64,000 nucleotides of DNA from positions 186,001 to 250,000 of the forward strand of contig NZ_PQBZ01000002.1 in NCBI RefSeq assembly GCF_002964665.1, in the 5' to 3' direction. The translations under genes and the position numbers were made by a program. This stretch comes from Pseudoalteromonas sp. T1lg23B (GTDB lineage: Bacteria > Pseudomonadota > Gammaproteobacteria > Enterobacterales > Alteromonadaceae). The notes under the pieces are model-generated. The model was not told where the DNA came from. It worked only from the letters and a program-made list of their open reading frames with translations, and ran no database searches. Below are positions 30,954-42,673 of the stretch, piece by piece; within the stretch, counting starts at the first letter, position 1; each line of letters opens with the position of its first letter.

Positions 30954-31343
30954 GTGACATTTAGCGTAGATTTTAAAGTGCGAGATTACGAATGTGACTT
31001 GCAGGGGATAGTAAACAACGGGGTATATTTTAATTATTTAGAACATGCTAGACATGAGTTTTTACTCTCTAAAGATGTTGATTTTGCACGCTTAGCGGAG
31101 CAAAAAATTAACCTCGTCGTGATCCGCTGTGAAATGAATTTTAAAGATTCACTAAAGCCTTCAGATGAGTTTTATGTACAAGTAAGCGTGGAAAGAGAAA
31201 GTAAGTTGAAATTCGCGTTTGTACAAAAAGTCATCCGAAAATCGGATGATAAGTTGATGCTGGATGCGGTGGTGACAGGAACCTCGGTTAATGAGCGAGG
31301 TCGCCCGTTCCTGTCTGAGGAAATTGAGAGGCTGTTTTCTTAA
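30954..31343 (+). CDS. Acyl-CoA thioesterase, 4-hydroxybenzoyl-CoA type
   Basis: This 129-residue hotdog-fold protein carries the active-site pattern RDYECDLQGIVNNGVYFNYL with Asp15. YbgC/FadM-like enzymes hydrolyse short or medium acyl-CoAs. I chose GTG 30954, preceded by AAGGAG; the overlapping ATG runs straight into a stop. No Tol-Pal genes are adjacent, so the YbgC role is not supported. Confidence 0.83.
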   Translation: MTFSVDFKVRDYECDLQGIVNNGVYFNYLEHARHEFLLSKDVDFARLAEQKINLVVIRCEMNFKDSLKPSDEFYVQVSVERESKLKFAFVQKVIRKSDDKLMLDAVVTGTSVNERGRPFLSEEIERLFS

Positions 31344-31448
31344 CTTTTTGCGTCATAACAGCATTTTTTAGCGTAATTTAGCCATTTTTTGCCGCTAATT
31401 GCGTTTACAAGTGTATAATTGCGTTAGTTCATTTTTTAATGGTTTAAC

Positions 31449-31847
31449 ATGAAAACCCTTACACTTTTATTCGCAACTAGCGCGTTTTTATTTGGCTGCA
31501 CATCAACTGGGAAAGTGAACAATACGCAGCTTAAACATACCCACTGGCAACTGAGTCATGTTGCAGGTAAAGCCTTAAAATCCAGCCAGATATCTATTGA
31601 GTTTATCGAAGCTATGCAAGTGAATGGTAATGGTGGTTGTAATCGCTTTTTTGGCGAAGGTCAACTCACCGACAGCACATTAAAGGTGAATCATATCGGC
31701 ATGACACGCAAGCTATGTGATGAACAGACCAATAAAATGGAGCGTACTTTCCTGAAAATGTTGGAAAAAGGCGTACCAGTTTTATTGCTTAATGACACGC
31801 TTATTTTTAAAGGTCAGCCGGAACTTCGTTTTCAAGTTGCAGGCTAG
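31449..31847 (+). CDS. META-domain lipoprotein (HslJ-like)
   Basis: This 132-residue lipoprotein has its lipobox LFGC at Cys17, followed by a META domain. The segments THWQLSHVAGK, VNGNGGCNRFFG and MTRKLCDEQTNKMERTFL are characteristic. HslJ and related proteins are heat-induced or linked to novobiocin resistance in E. coli, but the biochemical role is unknown. The sorting signal (Thr after Cys) suggests the outer membrane. Confidence 0.85.
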   Translation: MKTLTLLFATSAFLFGCTSTGKVNNTQLKHTHWQLSHVAGKALKSSQISIEFIEAMQVNGNGGCNRFFGEGQLTDSTLKVNHIGMTRKLCDEQTNKMERTFLKMLEKGVPVLLLNDTLIFKGQPELRFQVAG

Positions 31848-31881
31848 CCACTTCTTAAGTACACTCATTGTCAATTCGTTA

Positions 31882-31964
31882 CTTGTCGGAGTGCCCTTTG
31901 GGCTGAGATCGCATTTTGCGGGATCCGTGAACCTGATCAGGTTAAAACCTGCGTAGGGAACAAG
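31882..31964 (+). ncRNA. TPP riboswitch (THI element)
   Basis: The core CTGAGA (31903-31908) and GAACCTGATCAGGTTAAAAC followed by CTGCGTAGGGAACAAG are the conserved parts of the thiamine pyrophosphate aptamer. Helix P1 is CTTGT (31882-31886) with ACAAG (31960-31964). It lies 136 bases before thiC. Downstream hairpins at 31976-31990 and 31999-32022 (AAAATCTC / GAGATTTT) probably form the expression platform. No strong T-run is seen, so control may be at translation. Confidence 0.95.
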
Positions 31965-32082
31965 CTGCCAGTATTACAACTTGCTGTTGTAGGCCGCCAA
32001 AATCTCAAAAGTTGGAGATTTTGATCATCTGAGGGCAACCTCATCTCGCTCCTTATTCAGGAGATCTGACAAGACACCTTAA

Positions 32083-34053
<1,971 letters not shown>

Positions 34054-34159
34054 CGTTAGCTATGTTTGGCGCTTTGCGCACAACATCTGAATTGGGTGGT
34101 GTAGTCTGTCGACTGCATCACCATTGAAGAAATAAAATTGCATATGGCAGATGTGAAGC

Positions 34160-35185
34160 ATGAGAAAACCAAAGGTAGCAATCTTAGGGTTTGGCTTGGT
34201 TGGCAGGGTTGCTGCATTAATGCTGCAAGACCAGTATCAGCTAAGCATATTTGAAGCGGCGCAAACACCCAATAACAATGGGGCAGGTGCACTCGCTGCG
34301 GCAATGCTGGCACCTATGGCTGAATCGGTGATATGTGAGGCTGATCTGGCGCAAATGGGCGTTGAAGCTATGACATTGTGGCCAAAATTACTGGCAACCT
34401 TGTCGATGCCTGTTATGTACCAACAGGTTGGTACGCTCATTGTCGCCCATCAGCAAGACATGGGTGATTTACGCAGTTTTGAGCAGCGTTTAAAGCCATT
34501 AGCGGGGCATCAAGCTCAACATGTTTCGAGCCATGATATCGCAAAATTAGAACCCGAACTGGCAGGGCGTTTTCACCAAGGTATTTACTTGCCAAGCGAA
34601 GGGCAGCTAGACAATTTAGCGTTTTATAAAGCAAGCTTTGAGCAACTTAAAAATACTGAATGTCAGTTTTATTTTGGTAAGTCGGTGATGCTAGAGCGCA
34701 ATCTACAAGGCGTTGCACAGGTAAATGGTGAGGCGTTTGATTGGGTTATTGATTGTCGCGGCATTGGCGCGAAACACCAGCTTGATGGGTTGCGTGGTGT
34801 ACGAGGTGAAGTTGCCCGTATCTACGCGCCGGAAGTTACGCTCAATAGACCTGTTCGGTTGATGCATCCTCGTTACCCAATCTACATTGCTCCTAAGCCT
34901 AACAACGAGTTTGTCATCGGTGCAACGGAGATTGAGTCACAAGATGATGGCCCAATTACTGTGCGTTCAACGCTTGAGCTACTCAGTGCGGCTTACACGG
35001 TTCATAGTGGTTTTGCTGAGGCGCGTGTTATGGCGATAAGTGCCGGGCTCAGGCCTGCTTTTAGTGATAATCGCCCACACATTGAGACTGACGGCAATGT
35101 AATTAGCATCAATGGGTTATATCGTCACGGTTATTTGCTTGCACCAGCCGTTGTCCAGCAAGCGTTGAGTAAGGAGTTATTGTGA
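34160..35185 (+). CDS. thiO: FAD-dependent glycine oxidase-like protein ThiO
   Basis: This 341-residue protein has an N-terminal dinucleotide-binding motif GFGLVG (residues 10-15) and a DAO-type fold, ending GLYRHGYLLAPAVVQQA. ThiO oxidises glycine to the imine needed for thiazole synthesis, replacing ThiH. Its position between thiC and thiS and a four-base overlap with thiS support the assignment. An oxygen-dependent route suits an aerobic marine organism. Confidence 0.92.
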   Translation: MRKPKVAILGFGLVGRVAALMLQDQYQLSIFEAAQTPNNNGAGALAAAMLAPMAESVICEADLAQMGVEAMTLWPKLLATLSMPVMYQQVGTLIVAHQQDMGDLRSFEQRLKPLAGHQAQHVSSHDIAKLEPELAGRFHQGIYLPSEGQLDNLAFYKASFEQLKNTECQFYFGKSVMLERNLQGVAQVNGEAFDWVIDCRGIGAKHQLDGLRGVRGEVARIYAPEVTLNRPVRLMHPRYPIYIAPKPNNEFVIGATEIESQDDGPITVRSTLELLSAAYTVHSGFAEARVMAISAGLRPAFSDNRPHIETDGNVISINGLYRHGYLLAPAVVQQALSKELL

Positions 35186-35376
35186 AAATAACATTTAATG
35201 GTCAGGTGATGGAGTCAAGCGAACAAAGCTTGCAAGCATTTATTAGTACCACGGATGCCAAAGAGCCTTATGCGGTGGCGTTGAATGGCCAATTTGTACC
35301 GCGAGTTCAGTGTTCATCAACACCGTTGGCTGAGGGTGACAGCATTGAGTTGTTATCACCCATTCAGGGGGGGTAA
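35182..35376 (+). CDS. thiS: Sulfur carrier protein ThiS
   Basis: This 64-residue ubiquitin-like protein ends IQGG; the terminal Gly-Gly is adenylated by ThiF and then thiocarboxylated. The start is GTG 35182 within the thiO stop region, giving KITFNGQVMES. It delivers sulfur to ThiG, the next gene. Confidence 0.95.
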   Translation: MKITFNGQVMESSEQSLQAFISTTDAKEPYAVALNGQFVPRVQCSSTPLAEGDSIELLSPIQGG

Positions 35377-35379
35377 GTG

Positions 35380-36171
35380 ATGAGAGAAGATAAACCATTC
35401 ACAATTTATGGGCAAACGTTTGAAAGTCGTTTGCTGATAGGATCTGCGCTCTATCCTTCACCGCAGGTAATGACGGATGCGATTCATGCATCGCAGTCGC
35501 AAATTGTCACGGTATCACTGCGTCGCCAAAACTCCGTGTCGGCAGGACAAGACTTTTGGCAGTTGATCAAAGATACAGGATTGACTGTGCTACCTAATAC
35601 GGCGGGTTGCCATAGCGTGAAAGAAGCTGTGACACTGGCGAATATGTGCCGAGAAGTGTTTGCCACGGATTGGATAAAGTTGGAGTTGATTGGTGACGAA
35701 TACAATTTGCAGCCAGACCCAATTGCGTTGCTAGATGCCACCGAAATACTGCTGCAAGATGGTTTTAAGGTACTGCCTTACTGTACTGATGATTTAGTTT
35801 TATGTCAGCGTTTAGCGGCGCTTGGTTGTGAAGTATTAATGCCATGGGGGGCACCAATTGGCACAGGCAAAGGATTGTTAAACCCTTATAACTTGGCCAT
35901 GATTCGTCAGCGGTTGCCAGATATGACATTGATTGTTGATGCAGGGTTGGGTGTACCGTCGCATGCCTGCCAAGCACTAGAGATGGGATATGATGCGGTA
36001 TTACTCAATTCGGCCATTGCTGGTGCTGGTTGCCCTGTTAAAATGGCTAGAGCTTTCAATCATGCGGTGCAGGCCGGGCGTGCTGCATATATCGCCCAAG
36101 CAATGCCTGAAAAAGATGTGGCGGCACCGTCAACACCAACCATGGGCATGCCGTTTTGGCATCAAAATTAA
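35380..36171 (+). CDS. thiG: Thiazole synthase ThiG
   Basis: This 263-residue TIM-barrel enzyme forms the thiazole phosphate from DXP, ThiS thiocarboxylate and dehydroglycine. Lys100 in [10 protein letters not shown] should form the imine with [21 protein letters not shown] and [19 protein letters not shown] are hallmarks. Tandem GTG 35377 and ATG 35380 starts follow directly on the thiS stop. Confidence 0.96.
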   Translation: MREDKPFTIYGQTFESRLLIGSALYPSPQVMTDAIHASQSQIVTVSLRRQNSVSAGQDFWQLIKDTGLTVLPNTAGCHSVKEAVTLANMCREVFATDWIKLELIGDEYNLQPDPIALLDATEILLQDGFKVLPYCTDDLVLCQRLAALGCEVLMPWGAPIGTGKGLLNPYNLAMIRQRLPDMTLIVDAGLGVPSHACQALEMGYDAVLLNSAIAGAGCPVKMARAFNHAVQAGRAAYIAQAMPEKDVAAPSTPTMGMPFWHQN

Positions 36172-36191
36172 TCTTTAAATAGGAGTCTGAA

Positions 36192-37712
36192 ATGGCACAA
36201 GTAGTTTGGAGTATTGCAGGATCAGACTCAGGTGGTGGGGCTGGTATTCAAGCCGATATTAAGGCGATGCACAGCTTTGGTGTGCATGGCTGTACCGTTA
36301 TTACTGCACTTACTGCACAAAATAGCATGGGAGTTGAGGCCATTAATTCAACGTCCGTTGACGTTATCGAGTCTCAACTACAAGCACTAGCAACTGATAT
36401 GCCTGCTCGCGTGATAAAAATAGGTATGCTCGCCAATGTACAGCAAATTCAGTTGGTGGCAGAACACTTAAGTCATTACAAAACAAAGTGGGCTGAGCCA
36501 CCGCTGGTGGTCTATGACCCTGTTGCGATTGCCAGCAGTGGTGATCGATTAACAGAAGAAGACACCATCGATGCACTAAAAACCCATTTATTACCTTTGG
36601 TGGATGTGATCACTCCCAATACACATGAAACGCAATTGCTAACTGGTATTTATTTAATCGGCCCTGATGCTGTGCGAGAAGCCGCACAAAGATTGCAACA
36701 ACTTGGTGTGCCATCAGTCGTGATCAAAGGCGGGCATTGGGATTATCCAAAAGGTTACTGTGTGGATTATTGCGTCTCACAAGGACAAGAATATTGGCTC
36801 GGTAACGAAGCAATTAATACACCTCATACCCATGGTACGGGGTGTAGCATGTCTTCGGCCATTGCAGCCTGTTTGGCTAAAGGTTACCCAATAAAAGATG
36901 CGTTTATTCTTGGTAAAGCATATATCAACCAAGGTTTAGCCGATGCACAGCGTTATGGTGAGGGAATTGGCCCCGTTGCTCATACAGGGTTCCCTGAACA
37001 GCTAGATTATTACCCTCAAGTGATCGAAGCGGGTAGTTGGCTGGCTGATGAACTCGATTTTGCACAACCAACGCCGTTCAATTTTGCAGCAGGTTTTGCT
37101 GATACAGAGGGCGAGCTAGGCTTATATGCCGTTGTTGATAGTGTCGATTGGGTTGAAAAGTGTTTATCCGCGGGTGTGCCGACCGTGCAACTACGCGTAA
37201 AAAGTGCGGATCCTGAGGTGCTTGAAGCGGATATTCAAACCGCCATTACACTTGGTAAGAAATATCAGGCGAGAGTGTTCATTAACGATTACTGGCAGTT
37301 GGCGATAAAACATGGCGCTTATGGTATTCATTTGGGGCAAGAAGACCTCAGTGAAGCCAATTTAAAAGCCATTCAAGAAGCTGGGCTGAGGCTCGGTGTG
37401 TCTACCCATGGCTTTTACGAAATGCTCAGAGCACATAATTATCGACCTAGCTATCTAGCATTTGGTGCGATTTATCCAACCACAACCAAAGATATGACGG
37501 GACAAATACAAGGGTTAGAAAAGCTATCGCACTTTGTACCATTGATGGCGGACCATTATCCAACCGTGGCGATAGGTGGTATTGATTTATCCGTTGCTCC
37601 TGAGGTTGCTAAAACAGGTGTAGGGAGCCTTGCCGTGGTGCGCGCTATCACAGAGTCAGAAGATCATATTAACGCCATAGCGCAGCTTCGAAGCTGTTTG
37701 GAGACTCGTTAA
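36192..37712 (+). CDS. thiDE: Fused HMP(-P) kinase / thiamine phosphate synthase
   Basis: This 506-residue protein joins two enzymes. Residues about 1-270 are Thi[33 protein letters not shown] and [13 protein letters not shown]. After a linker, residues about 310-506 are Thi[47 protein letters not shown] and [12 protein letters not shown]. The fusion makes HMP-PP and couples it to the thiazole. An AGGAG lies upstream. In E. coli the two are separate genes. Confidence 0.95.
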   Translation: MAQVVWSIAGSDSGGGAGIQADIKAMHSFGVHGCTVITALTAQNSMGVEAINSTSVDVIESQLQALATDMPARVIKIGMLANVQQIQLVAEHLSHYKTKWAEPPLVVYDPVAIASSGDRLTEEDTIDALKTHLLPLVDVITPNTHETQLLTGIYLIGPDAVREAAQRLQQLGVPSVVIKGGHWDYPKGYCVDYCVSQGQEYWLGNEAINTPHTHGTGCSMSSAIAACLAKGYPIKDAFILGKAYINQGLADAQRYGEGIGPVAHTGFPEQLDYYPQVIEAGSWLADELDFAQPTPFNFAAGFADTEGELGLYAVVDSVDWVEKCLSAGVPTVQLRVKSADPEVLEADIQTAITLGKKYQARVFINDYWQLAIKHGAYGIHLGQEDLSEANLKAIQEAGLRLGVSTHGFYEMLRAHNYRPSYLAFGAIYPTTTKDMTGQIQGLEKLSHFVPLMADHYPTVAIGGIDLSVAPEVAKTGVGSLAVVRAITESEDHINAIAQLRSCLETR

Positions 37713-37715
37713 GCA

Positions 37716-38471
37716 ATGATGTTAGATGATAAAGAGCGGCTGAGGTATAGCCGCCACTTGTTACTAAAAGAAGTGGGTGAGCAAGGGCAATTGAAACTCA
37801 AAAATGCCCATGTTGCGGTAATAGGCTGTGGTGGATTGGGGTGTCCTGCTCTTTTTTATTTGGCTGCAAGTGGCATTGGGAGCCTCACTTTTGTCGATGA
37901 TGACCAAGTGGAGCTGTCCAACTTACAAAGGCAGATTTTATATAAAGTCAGCCATATAGGACAAGCCAAAAGCAAAGCGGCGAGTAAAATCCTAGCAAGC
38001 CTAAATAACAGTATTTCGCTCAATCCAATCTGCACTAAACTAACGGCTGACAACATAGATACATTGCTAGCAAACGCAGATATCGTGCTAGATTGTAGTG
38101 ATAACTTCAAAACACGTTACTTGCTGAACCATTACTGTTTTGTCCAACAAAAAGTGTTGATCTCCGGTGCTGCTATAGCCACCTCGGGTCAAGTAATGTG
38201 CTTTGACTTTCGCTCTGATTCACCTTGTTATGCCTGTATCTTTCCAAAGGTTCAGAAGGAAGAAAATAACAACTGTGATAATTTCGGGGTGTTAAGTCCA
38301 TTGTTAGGGGTGATAGGTGCTCAACAAGCATTACTGGCAACTAACACTGTGTTAGGCCATCACAGTGGGAGTTATTTCGCAAGTACCGAGGGGCTGACGC
38401 TGAAACAAAGTGTTTGGAAAGTTAGTAAAAACCCTGAGTGTAAGGTGTGTGCGCACGAAGAAAAACAATGA
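37716..38471 (+). CDS. thiF: ThiS adenylyltransferase ThiF
   Basis: This 251-residue E1-like enzyme (same length as E. coli ThiF) adenylates the ThiS C-terminus. VIGCGGLGCPALFYLAASG is the nucleotide-binding motif and DDDQVELSNLQRQILY the family signature. Cysteine pairs in CYACIF and CKVC form the zinc site. It is the last gene of the thi operon, followed by a terminator. Confidence 0.95.
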   Translation: MMLDDKERLRYSRHLLLKEVGEQGQLKLKNAHVAVIGCGGLGCPALFYLAASGIGSLTFVDDDQVELSNLQRQILYKVSHIGQAKSKAASKILASLNNSISLNPICTKLTADNIDTLLANADIVLDCSDNFKTRYLLNHYCFVQQKVLISGAAIATSGQVMCFDFRSDSPCYACIFPKVQKEENNNCDNFGVLSPLLGVIGAQQALLATNTVLGHHSGSYFASTEGLTLKQSVWKVSKNPECKVCAHEEKQ

Positions 38472-38480
38472 GGAAAATAT

Positions 38481-38506
38481 CAAGGCCAACGCGTGCATTG
38501 GCCTTG
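38481..38506. terminator. Terminator between thiF and psd
   Basis: CAAGGCCAA (38481-38489) pairs perfectly with TTGGCCTTG (38498-38506). It lies between convergent genes and can serve both, although T-runs are weak. Confidence 0.75.
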
Positions 38507-38520
38507 CAAGATAAGTGTAA

Positions 38521-39387
38521 CTATTTGACTATGTTGGCAAATGGAGTTCCCATGCGAGTCATCGTTTCTGGTAATTCGCTGGCTAGGAATTCAGCTTGAT
38601 TTGCACCCCATGCCAAGATCACCGTTGAGCCAAGCTTAAAGCGGCCCATTTCATCACCTTTTTGCAAAGTAACAGCGTTACTTCCTGATGTAGGGTAATC
38701 CCAACTGAATACATCTTTTCCAGCAGGAGGGGTTACCGTGCCTGCCCAGATAGTTTCGATACTTGCTACAATCGTTGCCCCAACCAAAACCATAGCAAGT
38801 GGGCCAATCTCGGTGTCGAAGATGGCGACCACACGCTCATTACGAGCAAATAAGTTTGGTACGTTTTGTGCGGTAAGAGGATTAACAGAAAATAGGTCGC
38901 CAGGTACGTAAATCATACGTTTTAAGGTACCATCAATGGGCATATGTATGCGGTGGTAGTCTTTTGGAGCCAAATAGATTGTTGCGAATTTACCGCCACT
39001 GAATGGTAAAAAGTCTTCCTCTTTACCACCTAACAACGCCTGTAGACTATAATCGTGACCCTTGGCCTGAATGATTTGTCCATCTACCACATCGCCAAGT
39101 TGACTGATTGCTCCGTCTACAGGGTGAGCGATAATGCTTGGATCTGTTGCGAGTGGACGGATACCAGGCTTTAGAGGTCGAGTAAAAAACTCATTGAAGG
39201 TTTTATAATGAGCAGGGTCTTCATGAAGCGCCTCACTCATATCAATTTTGTATTGCTTGATAAATAACTTAATTAATTGCGTAGTGAGCGCCCCGGCCTC
39301 CGCGGCGGCGAGTTTCCCAACAAGGCGAGATAGCGCATGCTTAGGTAGCGCGTACTGCAAAGCAATTTTCAATTTATCCAAGTTCAC
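38521..39387 (-). CDS. psd: Phosphatidylserine decarboxylase proenzyme
   Basis: This 288-residue membrane-associated enzyme makes phosphatidylethanolamine. Self-cleavage in LGST at Gly253-Ser254 gives the pyruvoyl group; Ser254 is the same number as in E. coli. [13 protein letters not shown] and [14 protein letters not shown] supply the catalytic Asp and His residues. It follows rsgA on the same strand, the conserved rsgA-psd pair. Confidence 0.96.
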   Translation of the reverse strand: MNLDKLKIALQYALPKHALSRLVGKLAAAEAGALTTQLIKLFIKQYKIDMSEALHEDPAHYKTFNEFFTRPLKPGIRPLATDPSIIAHPVDGAISQLGDVVDGQIIQAKGHDYSLQALLGGKEEDFLPFSGGKFATIYLAPKDYHRIHMPIDGTLKRMIYVPGDLFSVNPLTAQNVPNLFARNERVVAIFDTEIGPLAMVLVGATIVASIETIWAGTVTPPAGKDVFSWDYPTSGSNAVTLQKGDEMGRFKLGSTVILAWGANQAEFLASELPETMTRMGTPFANIVK

Positions 39388-39429
39388 GTTGTTATTTCCT
39401 ACAAAAATTTTGCTGATAGTAGCACAGAT

Positions 39430-40488
39430 TTAAACTCGTGGGGCACGGGCACCAGCTCGTCCATCGGCCATTGATTCTAAAATACGGTGATAGCTTTCAA
39501 AGCGTAATTCACTGATTTTGCCGTCATTTACTGCTTCAACTAATAAACAACCAGGATCGTTTAAATGCTTACAGTCTCGAAAACGGCATCCACCTATGAA
39601 CTCTCTGAACTCCTTAAAACACCATGTTACGCGTTCAACCTCTAAGTGCCACAGGCCAAACTCACGAATTCCAGGAGAATCGATTAGATTTCCGCCGCTA
39701 GGTAAGTGGTGTAGACGAGAAACGGTCGTTGTATGCTGCCCTAAGCCACTGTTTTCAGAGACCTCTTTGGTAAGAATGTCGGCATTAGGTAATACGGTGT
39801 TGACTAAGGTTGATTTACCTACACCAGATTGGCCAACAAAAATATTGTTCTTGCCGACCAATTTTTGTTTCAGTTCTTCAATACCTTCACCGGTTTTATT
39901 ACTGACCAATAATACCTGATAACCAAGGTCTCGATATATGTCTAAGATTTCTTCGATAAACTGGCGGCTTTCAGCATCCAGTAAATCGACTTTATTAAGC
40001 AGCAAAATGGGTTCAATGCCCATGTCTTCACATGCTACTAAATAGCGATCGATAATATGGGGCGTAAATTCAGGAAGGACGGCAGAGACCATTAAAATTT
40101 GGTCAATATTAGCCGCAACCACTTTTACACCATCATAAAAGTCTGGACGGGTAAGTTGTGAGCGTCTTTCTTCTGTTGTTTCAATCACCCCTGCTAAGTC
40201 ACCTTCGCTCACTTTGGCGCGACGGAAAAATACTTCATCACCACATACTAAGCTGGTTACCGTCCGTCTAATATTGCATCGCAGTATTTCACCGTGAGAT
40301 GTCTCAATATCGGCATGTTGACCAAAGCGACTGATCACAACTGCATGTTCACTAGGCCCTAGATTATCTGACTGCCAAGTTATATCCGTGCTGTCTGCTT
40401 TTTGCTGTTTTGCTTTATGCAAACGCTTTTGGTGATTGGCACTAATCCGTCTGGATTGGCCTTTACTAAGTTTTTTATGTTTTGCCAT
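39430..40488 (-). CDS. rsgA: Ribosome small-subunit GTPase RsgA
   Basis: This 352-residue circularly permuted GTPase helps late 30S maturation. An OB-fold comes first, then G4 (LLLNKVDLL) before G1 ([13 protein letters not shown]) and G3 (DSPGIREFG). A C-terminal zinc site lies in [14 protein letters not shown]. The N-terminus is highly basic. It is divergent from orn, as in E. coli. Confidence 0.96.
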   Translation of the reverse strand: MAKHKKLSKGQSRRISANHQKRLHKAKQQKADSTDITWQSDNLGPSEHAVVISRFGQHADIETSHGEILRCNIRRTVTSLVCGDEVFFRRAKVSEGDLAGVIETTEERRSQLTRPDFYDGVKVVAANIDQILMVSAVLPEFTPHIIDRYLVACEDMGIEPILLLNKVDLLDAESRQFIEEILDIYRDLGYQVLLVSNKTGEGIEELKQKLVGKNNIFVGQSGVGKSTLVNTVLPNADILTKEVSENSGLGQHTTTVSRLHHLPSGGNLIDSPGIREFGLWHLEVERVTWCFKEFREFIGGCRFRDCKHLNDPGCLLVEAVNDGKISELRFESYHRILESMADGRAGARAPRV

Positions 40489-40693
40489 GTTACTTTGATC
40501 TGCCGCTCAAAAATAAGTTAATTTGTCTAAATTCACCTATTCCTGTACTGTTTGTTTTGTGAGCTGCATGTAATTGGTCTATAACTCAATTAAATGCCCC
40601 GCTTTTTAAAAAAAAGCTTTTGGTCAGCTGGTGAAGCTAATATGATATATCTAATTGCATTGGATCTAAAGGAAAGTACCGCTAAGGTAGTCT

Positions 40694-41239
40694 ATGTCGT
40701 TTAATGAATCTAATTTGATCTGGCTTGACCTCGAAATGACGGGGCTTGAACCCAAGACAGATAAAATCCTCGAAATTGCCACAGTGATTACAGACTGTGA
40801 TTTGAATATATTGGCTGAAGGCCCTGTGATCGCTATCCACCAAAGTGATGAGTTACTTGATGGTATGGATGAATGGTGTACAAACCAACACGGCCGTTCA
40901 GGTCTGACAGCACGTTGCAAAGCAAGTAAGTTCACAGAAGCTGATGCAATTAAACAAACTTTAGACTTTCTAAAAGGCTGGGTCCCCCCTGCAAAGTCAC
41001 CTATGTGTGGGAACTCAATTGGTCAAGACCGTCGATTTTTAAATAAGTATATGCCTGAACTTGAAGCGTATTTCCACTATCGTAACTTGGACGTCAGTAC
41101 TGTAAAAGAACTTGCCCGTCGCTGGAAACCTGAGCTATTGGACGAAGTCAAAAAGAAAAGTTCACACTTGGCTTTGGACGATATCAAAGACTCGATTATG
41201 GAATTGAAAATATACCAAGAAAAGTTCTTCAATATTTAA
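40694..41239 (+). CDS. orn: Oligoribonuclease
   Basis: This 181-residue DEDDh exonuclease degrades the shortest RNA oligomers and pGpG. Motif I is [31 protein letters not shown] and [11 protein letters not shown] supply the later acidic and His residues. It has the normal family length and is divergent from rsgA. Confidence 0.97.
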   Translation: MSFNESNLIWLDLEMTGLEPKTDKILEIATVITDCDLNILAEGPVIAIHQSDELLDGMDEWCTNQHGRSGLTARCKASKFTEADAIKQTLDFLKGWVPPAKSPMCGNSIGQDRRFLNKYMPELEAYFHYRNLDVSTVKELARRWKPELLDEVKKKSSHLALDDIKDSIMELKIYQEKFFNI

Positions 41240-41263
41240 AAAAATGCTTGCAAAGCATTTTTT
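41240..41263 (+). terminator. Terminator after orn
   Basis: AAAATGCTT and AAGCATTTT pair around GCA with A- and T-runs, immediately after the orn stop codon. The tRNA promoter -35 element lies within its loop. Confidence 0.85.
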
Positions 41264-41275
41264 ATGTTGTAGAAT
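41248..41275 (+). promoter_or_regulatory. Promoter of the tRNA-Gly array
   Basis: TTGCAA (41248-41253) and TAGAAT (41270-41275) have 16-bp spacing. The next bases, CCTGCCCCG, are a GC-rich discriminator of the kind found at stringently controlled stable-RNA promoters. A leader hairpin CCCCGCT (41280-41286) / AGCGGGG (41302-41308) follows. Confidence 0.6.
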
Positions 41276-41340
41276 CCTGCCCCGCTTAAGACGAGAAGCC
41301 TAGCGGGGTTTTTAGTTTAAAAGCAATGAAAGAAGAGAGC

Positions 41341-41416
41341 GCGGCACTAGCTCAGCTGGTAGAGCGCAACCTTGCCAAGGTTGAGGTCACGAGTTCGAAC
41401 CTCGTGTGCCGCTCCA
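41341..41416 (+). tRNA. tRNA-Gly(GCC), copy 1
   Basis: This 76-base cloverleaf has acceptor stem GCGGCAC / GTGCCGC, anticodon loop TTGCCAA, T-loop GTTCGAAC and an encoded CCA. Its anticodon stem is CAACC/GGTTG, where the other two copies have CGACC/GGTCG, a compensated pair change. Confidence 0.97.
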
Positions 41417-41503
41417 ATCTTTCAGTATGACCAAGTAATGCTTAGCTCAGCTGTTAAAATGTTAGACGAACGCCTGACAATGAAGCTTAAGCAAATCTGG
41501 AAT
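41417..41503 (+). repeat. tRNA spacer 1 with a D-arm remnant
   Basis: TAGCTCAGCTG (41443-41453) repeats the D-arm sequence of the neighbouring tRNAs. The end of this spacer (AATGAAGCTTAAGCAAATCT then GGAAT) is closely similar to the end of spacer 2, showing array expansion by duplication. Confidence 0.55.
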
Positions 41504-41579
41504 GCGGCACTAGCTCAGCTGGTAGAGCGCGACCTTGCCAAGGTCGAGGTCACGAGTTCGAACCTCGTGTGCCGCTCCA
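41504..41579 (+). tRNA. tRNA-Gly(GCC), copy 2
   Basis: This 76-base gene has the same acceptor, D and T arms as copy 1, with encoded CCA and anticodon GCC. The anticodon stem is CGACC/GGTCG, identical to copy 3. Confidence 0.97.
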
Positions 41580-41620
41580 ACTTTCTCAGTAAGCTCAACT
41601 GTTAACAGAGCACCTATGAA

Positions 41621-41676
41621 GCGGTACTAGCTCAGCCGTTGAAACGTTAATCGCGACCTTAAGTTGTGTAGCGGTG
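41621..41676 (+). pseudogene. Decayed tRNA-Gly copy without an anticodon
   Basis: Bases 41621-41640 match the first 20 bases of the tRNA-Gly genes at 17 positions (GCGGTACTAGCTCAGCCGTT). GCGACCTT then runs directly into AAG, where intact copies have GCGACCTTGCCAAG, so the anticodon triplet GCC is missing. The T arm is not recognisable. It lies in the 120-base spacer between copies 2 and 3. Confidence 0.6.
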
Positions 41677-41699
41677 AAAAAATGAAGCTAATCTGGAAT

Positions 41700-41775
41700 G
41701 CGGCACTAGCTCAGCTGGTAGAGCGCGACCTTGCCAAGGTCGAGGTCACGAGTTCGAACCTCGTGTGCCGCTCCA
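41700..41775 (+). tRNA. tRNA-Gly(GCC), copy 3
   Basis: This 76-base gene is identical to copy 2, with anticodon GCC, T-loop GTTCGAAC and encoded CCA. Confidence 0.97.
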
Positions 41776-41900
41776 ACCTCCCTTTAAAAACCTCTATCTC
41801 ATCAATTCCTTATTAAATTTCTTCTTTACTCTGAAAATTTTAATTGCTTAATAATCCAACTCTACGTAAAATACGCGCTCTTTCGGCTATCACATTTAGT

Positions 41901-41955
41901 TCCTTGCCTTCACCCGACTGGCCGAAACGGGAAAAGGCTATATTAACCGTAAGGA
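41901..41955 (+). promoter_or_regulatory. Structured rpsF leader, candidate S6:S18 autoregulatory site
   Basis: GCCTT (41906-41910) pairs with AAGGC (41934-41938), enclosing CCCG/CGGG (41913-41916 / 41928-41931) with CCG in the loop. An outer TCCTT (41901-41905) can pair with AAGGA (41951-41955), which is the rpsF ribosome site. A CCG-containing hairpin in rpsF leaders is known to bind the S6:S18 complex; that this is one is inference. Confidence 0.5.
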
Positions 41956-41961
41956 ATATCC

Positions 41962-42303
41962 ATGCGTCATTACGAAATCGTATTCATGGTTCACCCAGAT
42001 CAAAGTGAGCAAGTACCTGGTATGATCGAGCGTTATACTGGTTCTATCACTGAAGCTGGCGGTACTATTCACCGTTTAGAAGACTGGGGTCGTCGTCAAT
42101 TGGCATACCCAATCGAAAAGCTTCATAAAGCACACTATGTTCTTATGAACGTTGAAGCACCAACTGAAGTAATCAACGAGCTTGAGACTTCTTTCCGCTA
42201 CAACGATGCAGTACTACGTAACTTAGTTATGCGTACTAAAACTGCTGTAACTGAAGCATCTCCTCTTGTAAGAGAAGAGAAAAGAGAAGCAGCTACTGCT
42301 TAA
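41962..42303 (+). CDS. rpsF: 30S ribosomal protein S6
   Basis: This 113-residue ferredoxin-like protein starts [20 protein letters not shown] and pairs with S18 on the platform of the small subunit. [20 protein letters not shown] is typical. It leads rpsF-priB-rpsR-rplI, with TAAGGAA before the ATG. Confidence 0.97.
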   Translation: MRHYEIVFMVHPDQSEQVPGMIERYTGSITEAGGTIHRLEDWGRRQLAYPIEKLHKAHYVLMNVEAPTEVINELETSFRYNDAVLRNLVMRTKTAVTEASPLVREEKREAATA

Positions 42304-42335
42304 TCGTTATTGACTCTGGACATTGAGGGTTTGCG

Positions 42336-42662
42336 GTGCAAGAACAGGTTGACCTGTATACAAATCAATATGTGCTTTCGGGCGTGATTTGTAAAACACC
42401 CAAATTTAATCAAAGCCCAGCCGGCATTCCACATTGTATTTTTGTGCTTGAGCACAAATCTACGCAAATTGAAGCTGACCTAAACCGTAATAGTTATGTT
42501 CGCATTCAAGTGGTTGCCAGTGGGCATAAGTTCCAGTCTCAAACTCAGCATTTATACGTTGGGCAGGCAATACAAGTCAGCGGTTTTTTAAACCGACACG
42601 AGAACCGTAACGGTTTGAGTCAACTGGTATTACATGCACAACATATTGAAAGAATTAATTGA
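42336..42662 (+). CDS. priB: Primosomal replication protein N
   Basis: This 108-residue OB-fold single-strand-binding protein works with PriA to restart stalled forks. [21 protein letters not shown]-like sequence near residue 22 and [19 protein letters not shown] are typical. The start is GTG 42336. It lies between rpsF and rpsR, its conserved site, and overlaps no neighbour. Confidence 0.93.
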   Translation: MQEQVDLYTNQYVLSGVICKTPKFNQSPAGIPHCIFVLEHKSTQIEADLNRNSYVRIQVVASGHKFQSQTQHLYVGQAIQVSGFLNRHENRNGLSQLVLHAQHIERIN

Positions 42663-42673
42663 GGAAATTACTC

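Noticed and set aside
41372-41605. 77-residue plus-strand frame across tRNA-Gly copies
   Set aside because: It translates structural tRNA genes and spacers; the repeated peptide only mirrors the tRNA repeats.
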